DNA of 64,000 nt from Arctopsyche grandis (lineage: Eukaryota; Arthropoda; Insecta; Trichoptera; Hydropsychidae): NCBI RefSeq assembly GCF_051622035.1, contig NC_135358.1, positions 1,924,501 through 1,988,500 on the forward strand, read 5' to 3'. Shown piece after piece: positions 33,441 to 43,599 of the stretch (its first letter is position 1; every line of letters starts with the position of its first letter). The notes beneath the pieces were generated by a model. The model ran no database searches and was not told the origin of the DNA. It saw only the letters and a list, made by a program, of their open reading frames with translations. The translations under genes were made by a program, and so were the position numbers.

Positions 33441-34337
33441 GGATAATCCCTGTTTTTTTTTTTGTTCAAATTAAAGCTAAGGGTTTGTGGAAAAAATTGG
33501 CATTCATTTATTTGAACTATTTCACGCTAAATTAATTTTATGGACGTGAGAAAACAAGTTATAGGTTTGGTCTTAAACATTCTATTAAGTCTATTCCGAA
33601 ATTATGTATTAGATGAACTGCACGTCACTGTATTCAATATGATTTATCAATTACATTATATAATAATAAAGCACATTTCCGGCCAAAAACGTTTTTCGCG
33701 AAAAGCTTTCGGTTGCATTAAACGGATTTTCTACAGAATTTTCTTCCATCTAAAGCTTTTCCCGCATCTTATCTATACTTAGTCCCTATTGTCCTGCATA
33801 TAGGAGCGTGACATTTATGTGTATTTATGACGAATAAATAGCGTGGCACATCGGTCTTCGGCCGGCGACGTTGAGCCGTTAAAATATTACGACTCTTAGC
33901 ATTTTTCCTCGTATATCCTCTTACGCGATATCCTGCCACATCCTCATAATCTCACAGGAACGAAACGTGGAAGTAATTTGATTTGTACAACGAAGCCAAC
34001 CCACCCCCCCCCCCCCGACCACCCTATCGTCAGGGGAGGACTTGCTCTCGAGATTTTAGAAGAAAAGTAGACGTGATAAAGCACCCGGAGGCGGGACACA
34101 CTATAAACTACTCCGTATAAAGACTGCACTGAGCCGACATGTGCGATAGAAACTGAACGTCTAAGTAGAAAATCGCTATAAAATAACCCGCAGTGGAAAA
34201 CGGCAAAGATCGATTGGAAAAGGTCCTATGTGTAAAGGCGAGTATCTTTTCTGTACCCAATACAGGATGGAGCGGAAACCATTACACCAGAGTTAAATAA
34301 TAGCGAAAACAATTTGGGACTCGTTTGAATATCATAG
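33441..34337. other. Unassigned sequence with a C homopolymer
   Basis: No gene recognised. CACC(C)13 lies near 34000-34016. Confidence 0.35.
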
Positions 34338-34804
34338 AGGTCTGACCGCACTATGCGTCAAACGAACGATCCGACACTTCACAACAGTGTGCGACAATAT
34401 TAGGTAAGCCGCACTTGAACGACAGCGATGCGACACTACGCAGTAAATTATGTCAATCATTCGTTCGGTACCTCGGAGCAAGATGGACGAAACGGACGGT
34501 ATTATAGTATCTTTGATATGCGAGGAAGAAGAACAATCGAGAAAAACCTAAAGATTATGGCTACATGCTATTTCAAAATCACGATATGAAGAAGGAGAAT
34601 AATTGTCGCAAGGCAACCTTGCGTCACGTCGCGAACGACACCTTGCGTTGGTCGAAAAGTAAACTTAGACGCACGGTGTCGTTCTACGTCATGCGACTGT
34701 CGCGCAGTGCGTTATGTATCATACAATTTCATATAAACAATATTTGGTCGCGTACTGTTGTGAAGTGTCGGATCGTTCGGTTGTCGCATAGTGCGGTCAG
34801 ACCT
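34338..34804. mobile_element. Non-autonomous DNA transposon, possibly PIF/Harbinger-derived
   Basis: Terminal inverted repeats of about 55 bp: AGGTCTGACCGCACTATGCG at the left and its near-exact reverse complement ending at 34804, continuing through GATCCGACACTTCACAACAG. The interior has a short coding remnant (MDETDG, EEEEQSRKT then a stop then RLWLHAI) that recalls the N-terminus of Harbinger transposases. TA-containing flanks are not a clean TWA duplication, so the class is tentative. Confidence 0.6.
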
Positions 34805-35480
34805 TAAGATGCAGCGTTCGGTCAAGTCGAAACAAGTCCGGACGTGTTAAGAAACGTCCGGACATGACAAGACAATAACACAGGAACATATTGATGGTTT
34901 TGATATTGATGATACCAATTCTGGTGGCTCTAAAATAAAATATTGAGATGTGAATAGCGGAAAATTAAAAGCGATGTTCTATGGATTTCAAAAAAATATT
35001 ATCTGATAGGACATGGAGTCACAAATATCCAAGAGGAAACATTGGTAGCAAATAGTACATATACGTATATAGAAGTTTTTTTTTGTTATTGTATTCGTAT
35101 ATACGTTTTGGCAGTGGCTTAGCTGTGACGTATATATGCATGTCGAATCGAAACGACTATTGTAGTTGATCGTTTCTTATAAGAGTTTGCCAATTTGATC
35201 TGATCATTGTTGAAACGGTTCCTTAAAATTGGCAAAAAATCATATTTCTTGTTGTCACAAATCTTCTGTATTTATTGTATGTACAATTTGTAAAAATTGT
35301 GTACAAAATTTAAATCCATAGATGTCTCAATGGATTAATTCTGTAATTAATTAATTAATTGTTATTTCGTGTTCTTCATCTTTTGGAAATGCAGTGATTT
35401 ATGTAATAATAAAATGCTGCATTATTTGTAAATAATTGTCCAGGAAGGCGCATTGGGGTCTTCCTATCAAGCCTTCCTGG
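34805..35480. other. Repeat fragments: H1 Helitron piece and headless SINE
   Basis: 35030-35165 matches the H1 5' part reversed. 35162-35490 matches the SINE body and its CCAGGAAGGCGCATTGGGG stem-loop end. Confidence 0.5.
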
Positions 35481-35790
35481 TATACGGTGGCACGACAACT
35501 CAGCGCAACGACAGCTCAGCGGATGACAATTCAGCGCATGGACTATTCAGCGCAAAATCAATTTTCTCAATAAGTTTCAAATGCGTTTTCAACAATAATT
35601 ACTGTATTGAAATTGTCGGTCATATCTACATGATAATTTAATAAATGCGAATAAATTTATTTGATACTCTTTGTGCCTTTGTGCCCGGTTTAGAAACCCT
35701 ACTTAAAAATAATTTTTTGTGGCCTTAGTTGAGAAGCCTTGCTTGCGTAATATTTGTATATAAGGCACAAAGAGTATCAAATAAAAAATT
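35481..35790 (+). repeat. GCGC-anchored short-unit repeat, copy 1
   Basis: Units of about 15-16 bases such as GCGCAACGACAACTCA and GCGCATGGACTATTCA, followed by the flank CAATAAGTTTCAAATGCG and GCGAATAAATTTATTTGATACTC. The same module recurs at 36225-36370 (reversed) and in the inverted cluster at 43600-45330. Confidence 0.65.
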
Positions 35791-36215
35791 GAACGGGAAT
35801 TGCATGCGTTATTATGGCATTGCAACGCATGCCGGGGCTCAGCTAGTGCATTTATAAAAAATGAACACAGCTCGTATCTCAGTCTTTATATACATATGTA
35901 TATAATTAAATTTGCATTTGCCCCATCTTCACGTTGGATAACACCATTGTGTTGCCTAATATGTCATGTTGGTAGTACTGTGGTATTGGCCCGATGTGAA
36001 GAGAGGGCATTGTGTGAACGGTTCGGTGATTATTCCGCACAAAGCGATCTCGCACTGGTCTCGCAAGGGAATCGGAACTGAAATTGGAACCGGGAATCCA
36101 AACTGAAATCAGAATTATTTATTTTTAATATACAAGTATACCACAGTGTCTTCACAGGTCACCCCAATATGACACTGTGGCCAGAAAATTGTAACTGAAA
36201 CAGGATCCAGATCCG
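35790..36215. repeat. Second copy of the 32370-32760 segment
   Basis: See 32427. This copy has a 20-base insertion relative to the first (near 35962) and ends early in the GGAANN array, where the GCGC-anchored repeat begins. Confidence 0.6.
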
Positions 36216-36429
36216 AATATTTGTATATAAGGCACAAAGAGTATCAAATAAAAAATTGATTTTGCGCTGAATAGTCCATGCGCTGAATTGTCGTTGCGCT
36301 GAGTTGTCTGCGCCGAAAAGTCGGCGCTAAGTTGGTTTGCGATGAGATGTCGGTGCGCCCTGGTATACATACATATATCTATGTAAAATAAAAATACTGA
36401 GCAAAACCGGGTAAAACAACTAGTATAAT

Positions 36430-36650
36430 ATTTAATTTCGGAAGAGACTTTGTATATATATATATATATGTATGTAAGTATTTTTGGTTTGGAACGTCGA
36501 AAAAAATCCAAAGTTTCTATGTCGACGATTCAATTTCTTTTTCGATTCAAATAAATTTAATAAAAAAACAAATGAATATTTACTATTAAATTCGCCATGT
36601 TTATGGTGTTTATATTACAAATACTGAGCGAAGCCGGGTAAAACAACTAG
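36430..36650 (+). mobile_element. Helitron, family H3, short copy
   Basis: 5' part AATTTCGGAAGAGACTTTG then TATATATATG; 3' end GAGCGAAGCCGGGTAAAACA then ACTAG|T. This end is common in lepidopteran and other insect Helitrons. An equal 3' end at 36395-36424 belongs to a preceding copy, and the 5' part recurs at 61120-61160. Confidence 0.65.
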
Positions 36651-36654
36651 TATA

Positions 36655-37252
36655 TGATAATACGAAATAAGTGAATAGATACTCATTTTTCGACGCATTA
36701 TGCCATATAACCATTCGTACATATCATATTATAATAGAAAAAAATAACAAAACCTTTCTAAACTTGAATTCTTGAAAATTTTCACTTTATAAATAGAGCA
36801 TTCATTTCAATGCGGGACCGAAATAAAGTGAAGCAAAAAAAAAAAAAAAATTCGGGGCTAGGCAATATTCGAAGAGGAGCTCTCGCTTGGGTCGGTGTCA
36901 CCGGCCGAAATGATGTTCGGAATTTATTCGACCCTCGAGGTGGAATAAATCAGGGGGCGCACACGCAGGTAGCCTTTGTGCCAAGGGGGGCTTCGAGAAT
37001 GGGGGGCGAAGCGCCGGGCCCCCGTGGGCTTCTCGAGACAAAGAGAAGCTCCCCCCCTAAGGAGTCGCGGAAATCCCAAGATGTGGAACACGCGTTCACG
37101 CGCGTCAAAATTAATAATGAGACGATTTGAATGCGCGCGTCGACACCAAATCTTCACGACATTGTTCCCCATGTCGAGCGGGGAACGATTCCAAATTATG
37201 TTATACCCAACGCTTAAAATATCTACGAGGTGTAATTGTGCTTACGGACTAA
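36655..37252. other. GC-rich island of unknown nature
   Basis: After AT-rich DNA, 36840-37180 is markedly GC-rich, with G runs and overlapping frames open on both strands (GC bias alone can explain them). No domain recognised. It may be an element fragment. Confidence 0.35.
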
Positions 37253-38160
37253 ACCAACGACGATTTTGGGCCAACTTTTTAACCAGCAGTAGCGTACAAA
37301 ATATCGAAATAAAAATTAAATTTTAAAATTGAAATCAAATATCAAAATCAAGCTAAAGAGCGAGATTGAGCTAAAATTAGATCATCGTTGATGTTTTGAA
37401 TTACAACAATGTTTTGAATTACGACGATACGCATTTAAAACCAGAGAAATATTATAATTTCTCTGCTTACGAGCGAAAAAAAATATTGTTAAAGTCGTCA
37501 CGAGATGTTACTGTATTTCCACGTGGATGATCGATAAAAAAAAACAATTCATAAAAAAACGCGGTGTCGGATGTCGGTGATTTGTCAAAGGGTTTTTTTT
37601 CTTTCGTCGAAATAAAATTAATAATCACACATTATCCGATAAATTTTACCTCTGAAATGATTTAATTACTTGATTTATTTCGACGAGAGAAACAATTGAA
37701 GAATAAAAAAATCCGTTTGATGTGACCGACAACACCCCGGGTTAGCTTCCATCGTTGGATCACCCATACTAATACATGATATATTCTCAGTAAATGCGCA
37801 TTACGGGGAAGTAAAAATAATAATTCTTTGATTTTTTTTCGATCTTAGTGCGTATCTTCGTAAGTCAAAACATCTTCGACAAACAAAAGTCAAGGATTAC
37901 CTGTATGTGATTGTTGATGATCTAATTTTAGGTCAATCTCGAAAATTTATTTAAATTGTGCATGTTCTGTTTTAACTTTCAATATTTAATTTTAATTTTA
38001 ATATAATGATTATAATTTTATTTTGATACTTGAATTTAATTTTAATATAATAATAATAGTTTTAATTTTGATATTTAATTTCAATTTTTTAATTTAACTT
38101 TTATTTCGATATTTTGTACGCTACTGGTTTTAAAAGTTGGCCTGTGGGCCGTTCGTTGGC
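37253..38160. mobile_element. Element with long (over 100 bp) terminal inverted repeats, unclassified
   Basis: The left arm contains CCAGCAGTAGCGTACAAAAT, ATCGAAATAAAA and GAGATTGAGCTAAAATTAGA. The right arm carries all three in reverse complement and reverse order (to 38159), the arms pairing over roughly 100-200 bp with gaps. The interior has no coding. I see no clear target duplication. Confidence 0.55.
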
Positions 38161-38455
38161 TTGGTGCGTACGCACCATAAGATGACTGTATGTACATACA
38201 TATCTCCGTCAGTGACCCAGTCCTTGTCACCTTTTATTTTAAATGTTTTCAACCTTTATTATTACTAGCCTCTTATTAGCTCGCTTTCGATTTTTTCGTC
38301 TGACAAAATTTGGGTTCTTATCCACACTCTTCCGATCATTTTCAAACTTTGCCATTTTGCTCGGTTTGGTCGTCAACATATAAAGAAATCAAATCCGCCA
38401 TTATGATTGAGAAAAATAATGGTAATCGACACGTTTAAAAATACTCCATTATCGT

Positions 38456-39497
38456 TAGGGTTGCCATACATTCCGTATATACGGGACATGTCCCGTATTT
38501 CACTACTCGGTCCCGTATTACAATTTGTCCCGTATTTGTCCCGTTTTCTCCCTAAACTCTGCATGAGAGAATCGGCAAGGATCCGTACCACCAAAAGCCC
38601 TTAAAGATTTTTTTGATGATCCAATGAGTGAAGCTTATTTTTGCTTCTTGCATTCACAGCTCAATACATTTGAATCTCAAATTGAAAAAATAGAAAAATC
38701 AAACATCACAGTCCTGGAAGTAAATTCTTTATTAGAAGAGACAAAACGACATATGATCGAGAGAAAAAAATCCAATTTTATTGGAATGACGACAAAAAAA
38801 TCTTGAATCTCTTTAAGCTTGATTCTGGAAACAGTGCCAAAGTGGAAACTTTCGAAAAACAGACTGTCGTGGAATACATTGATAAGTGGTCCCAATCATT
38901 CAAAAAATGTAATGCTTTCGATTGGATGACTCTCAAGCAAGTTTCTGAATGGGGGGAAATATGTAGAACGAACCGTTGAATATTTGCAAGTAAGGAACAT
39001 CGATGTTGGAAACAATGAGCTTCTTTTCAACCAGTTCGTATATTTAAGAGATTATTTAAATAAAAATAATACCAACGAAAACAGGGAGAAATGGCTGAAG
39101 TTTTTTAGAGATTCCTAGAGAGCATATTTAACAGAAGTCATGTTTAATAAAACTATGTGAGTATATATATTTGCCATTCCAGCCCACAATGCCAATGTGG
39201 AGAGAATATTTTCCCTGATGTCAACACAATGGTCGGATGAAAGAAATAAGCTGGCAGTTGAGACAGTTGAGGTAATTTTGGTTTGCCAGTATAATTTTAA
39301 AATGACTTGTGCCCAACTTTATCACCATGTAAAGGAGGAAAACGATTTAATTAAAAAATTTAAATTTTCGTTAAAATACGATTGGGCTAAAAAAGACTAA
39401 TTTTTTAAAATAAACTATTACCTACCTACTTTTCCATGTTTTATTTATGTAGCACTTAAATGTCCCGTATCAATGCTTGACAATTATGGCAACCCTA
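38456..39497 (+). mobile_element. hAT transposon relic with 8-bp target duplication
   Basis: Terminal repeats TAGGGTTGCCAT and ATGGCAACCCTA. Exact 8-bp duplication ATTATCGT at 38448-38455 and 39498-39505. The interior keeps pieces of transposase: a segment around 38624-38806, and a C-terminal dimerisation (hATC) block at about 39185-39400 (NANVERIFSLMSTQWSDERN, then KFKFSLKYDWAKKD before the stop). Reading frame breaks and the small size (1042 bp) show it is inactive. Confidence 0.88.
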
Positions 39498-39505
39498 ATT
39501 ATCGT

Positions 39506-40334
39506 TCTCGGTGACGTCTATTAGTAAGTTGCCGTATTTATCCACACTCTTTCGATCGTTTTATCCCTTTTCGCCACCCTCTCGCTATGTCAGATTTTAA
39601 TTGTTTAAACGCCTATAACTTTTCCTTTTTTCACTCCATATTTTATAAAATTTGCATTATAGCCTATCTTTATTTCTCTTATATATTTTTGCTTCACTCG
39701 TAGGCTATATAATGATTGTTAAAATTAATGTTACATAGCGTGGTGTTAAGTCGAATAGCGTGGTGTTTCGGCCAAAAGTCGAATGACCACAGATCCGCCG
39801 AAATGACAGATCCTAATCAGGTTACTTCATACAGGATTACATATAATTAGGGGTTTGGTGCAAAAGATCGACAAGCGCCAGACAGACTTAACCACAGATT
39901 AACTGGATGGCTGCTTTAAACGCAATTATCGATTTCACGAATGATAGATTGTACATCAGATGACGTGTAACCTTTCGATGTGTACAGATGCAATTATTAA
40001 AATGGTAATTATTAAAATTGAGTTGGATCTTTCTGGCGAGTTTAATAAGGCAAAATTCGGAACTAAAGTATCAGAAGCACAGAACGTATACAGGGTAGGT
40101 GTATGTCGGAACTTCGGGTAGATTTCGCTTAGTGAAGGTGCGAGCAGTGCGCACGCATATGGTACACGTGTACAGTCTGTCTGGCGCTTGTCGATCGTTT
40201 GCACCGCATCGATACTTATTACATACAATATTAAACTTTTATGACTCGCATCCCCCTTTAGTATTTCCAAAAATTTACCCGCTCATATTATATTTTTTTG
40301 TAATTTAACCTTCGAAGGACGGAGCGTCGAGATC
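39506..40334. other. Spacer with a distant 32-bp inverted repeat
   Basis: 39857-39888 and 40174-40205 are inverted copies (31 of 32 bases; core CAAGCGCCAGACAGACT). A short direct repeat AGTCGAATAGCGTGGTGTT occurs near 39740. No gene is seen. Confidence 0.5.
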
Positions 40335-40372
40335 AAACGAGTGTCCCTAACCGGGGTTAGGGACACTCGTTT
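40335..40372. repeat. Perfect palindrome, 18-bp arms
   Basis: AAACGAGTGTCCCTAACC, two bases GG, then its exact reverse complement. Such a tight palindrome could extrude as a cruciform or form a hairpin RNA. There is no other sign of function. Confidence 0.85.
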
Positions 40373-40441
40373 GCTTACAGCTTTTCTCAATACATATGGG
40401 TTCAATATACATATATCTTATTAATAATTTTATACGTCAAC

Positions 40442-40681
40442 CATTGATGTATAATACACATAGATGGGCCCTGACGTGTGATTTTGGTCGGAGATCTTGT
40501 CTTCACTAACTGAGGGGTGCGGAGGGTTTAACTAGCGGGGAAGTTGGTTTTTTTTCCCTACGACGTAGCGGTACCTACCTAACTACTAAGAGAAACTGTG
40601 CATGCGCCATGTATTTTGCATGCGCCAAAAGGGAGACCAGTATAACACGTGAGGGCGAATCTAGTGTATTATACATCAATG
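40442..40681. mobile_element. 240-bp MITE with 8-bp target duplication
   Basis: Inverted ends CATTGATGTATAATACAC and GTGTATTATACATCAATG, similarity extending about 40 bases inward (GCCCTGACGTGT). Exact flanks ACGTCAAC at 40434-40441 and 40682-40689. hAT-like by target length. Non-coding. Confidence 0.85.
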
Positions 40682-40689
40682 ACGTCAAC

Positions 40690-42530
40690 ATAAAAAAGTT
40701 TTAGTCCTATAGCATGTTTTTGACTATTTTTGTATTAAAAAATAGCGACAAGTATCAACATGCAAAGACCAACAGGCGGCTGCATGATTCAATAGCCACG
40801 CGCCAAAAGCGATGAAAATAATAGCTTACGAAAATAAAGCTGTCTCTTTCTCTTGCATTGATTAATCGATCAACAAGAATATGCAAGCGAACAGTCAAAA
40901 ACACGATTTATCGCTAAATTTCTTGTAGATCATTCTAGGAATACAAGAAATATAGGGTGTATAGCTTTGAAAATCACATAGTTATTACGAAAAACGTAAA
41001 AATTAGGGCACTTGCATACCCCACTTCGGTGAGGGATGCTTAATAAACCAAATTAACACCTCCTCCCTATATATAATATGTAACTGTGCGTATGAAGTTC
41101 GTTTATATTTAAAACTCTGATATGTATGTACATATGAAACGTCAGAAATGATGATCGAAATGTTTTATTAATATATTTTCAAGTGCCCTTAAATAATTTA
41201 ATAATCGCGTACTTGCCGTGGGCTTGGAATCTCTGCCCTATATTATCAAGAATTTTCCGCAAAGTATGTTCACACAAAATACGTACATTCGCAAAATTTC
41301 GAGAACGTTAAATAAATAAACACCAGCCACATTAATTATACTAAAATATTAAATTATATATTATTTTATCAGCCCAGAATAAATAGCATTAATTAATGCG
41401 GTATTAATAGAGCACACTCTCTTTGGAGTTCTTAACAAACAAAACATACGATATGTAAATATTGCACGCACGTTATCAGCACACGTGTAGTGTAATTTTG
41501 CGACTGATAATAATAACAGGCGAATTGATAATTGGAAAAGTTTCGCACGGGTGCGAAATCACCTGCGAAAGCTCGGATTAAACTTTAAGCTCTGCGGCGA
41601 TTAGAGTACTTTCTTCGAATTAAAACAAAGCCTCGACATAATGGGGATTAGCGATTCCATTACCGCAATATTTTCGCCTGTCGAAGCGGCTAATGTGCTC
41701 GACGCCAATACATCTAATGTATAATCAGATAATTTTCCGACGAGGAAAACTCGCGGACCTGGACCAGTGGCGTACGTATCGCGAAAATTCGAATTTGGTA
41801 AGAGACGCGTGTGAATTCGACGCTCTTGGAATATTGTGATTTATGTTTTGTGTACGTTACAGAGAGAAATGGATTTAAAAGCTCCATGCAAAGTTGGTCG
41901 TCTGTAAACAAATAAAGAGAAGCGACAAATAGAGCTTTGTCGGCAAAGCGCCCTGCTCGAACGAAAATGTAAAACTGTGTATTTTTTTGTGTAAAGATGC
42001 AACCACTCCTTCGCAGCTTTTTAATAAATTATATCTTGAGCTCGGTTTTAAAAGATTGATGAAATTTTTTATTTATTCAATTAATCATGTACAGTCGTCT
42101 AACAAATTGAATTGAAAGTCCAAAACGAAGTAGATGTGTAAATCCCAATAGTTGATATATTTCTCAGTATAGAACAAAATTTAAATAATTTTATATGGAT
42201 TGTATACTTTAATGTATAATTACTATATAAAAAATATGCCAGCCCAAATATTTGCTTATATAAAAAGTTTTGACCCAATACAATACAAAACATCTAAAAT
42301 TATTGATAAAAATGACTCTCTAACTTTGTATTAAAAATACTACCACTTAATAGTTATTAATATTAAACTAAAGTTATGCAAAAAAATAGTACATACCTGT
42401 AGATGAAAATTCAATAGTATTATAACAAAAAATACACTTAGGAATTTTATAAACAGTGCGTTCAATTAACGTTTAAAACGACACTAATTCAGGTGACAAA
42501 TATTTCCGTCACAAAAACGTATTTCGTGAG
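40690..42530. other. Spacer, no gene seen
   Basis: AT-rich with some moderately GC-rich parts (41460-41700). Short frames only. Nothing assigned. Confidence 0.4.
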
Positions 42531-42533
42531 CGA

Positions 42534-42830
42534 TATTTATTTATTTATTTATTTATTTTATTCTAAACAGACCATTGTGGCATAACAGGAATTCCTAAAG
42601 CGCCACAATGGTCAAAAAATATAACACAAAAAAAAAACAAAATAACAATTAAACATAAATTAATACATAACGAAAATAATATACTCATCAATTATACATA
42701 AAAAAAATACATTTGAACATAAACATAAATACATCCATACATAAACATAAAAAATAGCATTTAATAATAACAGATAAAGTAAAAATGTCAAATAAAATAT
42801 AGCATAAGGAATGCCTTGCACCTACAGCCA
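42534..42830 (-). mobile_element. LINE 3' UTR and tail only
   Basis: TTTA repeats (42537-42560) then GACCATTGTGGCATAACAGG and GCGCCACAATGGTC, the same tail stem-loop as the LINE at 9579, followed by an A-rich 3' UTR. The coding part is lost. Confidence 0.6.
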
Positions 42831-43103
42831 GTTTCAATAAATATGTATTTTATTTCTCAAGAGTGATTATTTGTGAGGAATGCAAAAAATATTGGGATTG
42901 ACATTTACTTCGTTTTGGACTTTTGCACACATAGATTATCAATTTCAACCAGTGTGCGACGAGTATACTATACAGATTAAGAAATATATTAAATCACATA
43001 TAATACATAACCATTACATACCTTTTTTTTTACATTTTTGTAGACGACATCTATGGTCAAACATTGCAAATTACATTGCGAACAGTTTTTAATCATATAA
43101 TAC

Positions 43104-43159
43104 TGTTGCGTAGGGGTGGGTGGAGGATCCAAATAAAAGGCCAAAGTCGCAGCATTTAT
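43104..43159 (-). mobile_element. Solo LTR, family L1, 3' fragment
   Basis: TGTTGCGTAGGGGTGGGTGG to AGCATTTATT equals the terminal 56 bases of family L1 in reverse. A SINE follows immediately. Confidence 0.65.
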
Positions 43160-43562
43160 TAGCTGATTAAGCGTCTGCCTATCACCGAGAAGCATCTGGT
43201 TAGATACCATGAGCTGATCTCGATTGAATGTGTATATCTGTAGTGCTGCTGGTCAGACTTAGATATTCGTACTCCAGGTCGATCGTATCCTATCAGAGTT
43301 TGCCAATTGTTCTGATTTCAATGTAGAAGCGGTTCCCGGTTAAAATTGGCTAAAAATCCTGCCTACCTACTATGTCACCACTATTTGAGTATAAGTGTAC
43401 AATAAAATTTATGTATAATTCATAGATGTCTCATTAATTTGCGAGTTTTTCAGTGTCTCGTAATTCAACGACTTGTATAATAAAAATACTGCATTGTTTG
43501 TGATTGGCCAGGAATTGGGGTTTACCTATAAGGCCTTCCTGGTATATACATATGTAAAAAAA
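43160..43562 (+). mobile_element. tRNA-derived SINE, nearly complete
   Basis: Same body as 25227-25655 (CTGATTAAGCGTCTGCC, CTGCTGGTCAGACTT, CCTATCAGAGTTTGCCAA) with the CCAGGAATTGG...CCTTCCTGG end and an A-rich tail. The head B box is degraded. Confidence 0.65.
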
Positions 43563-43599
43563 TAAATAAATTAAAACTCGACTACAATGATATTCCTAA

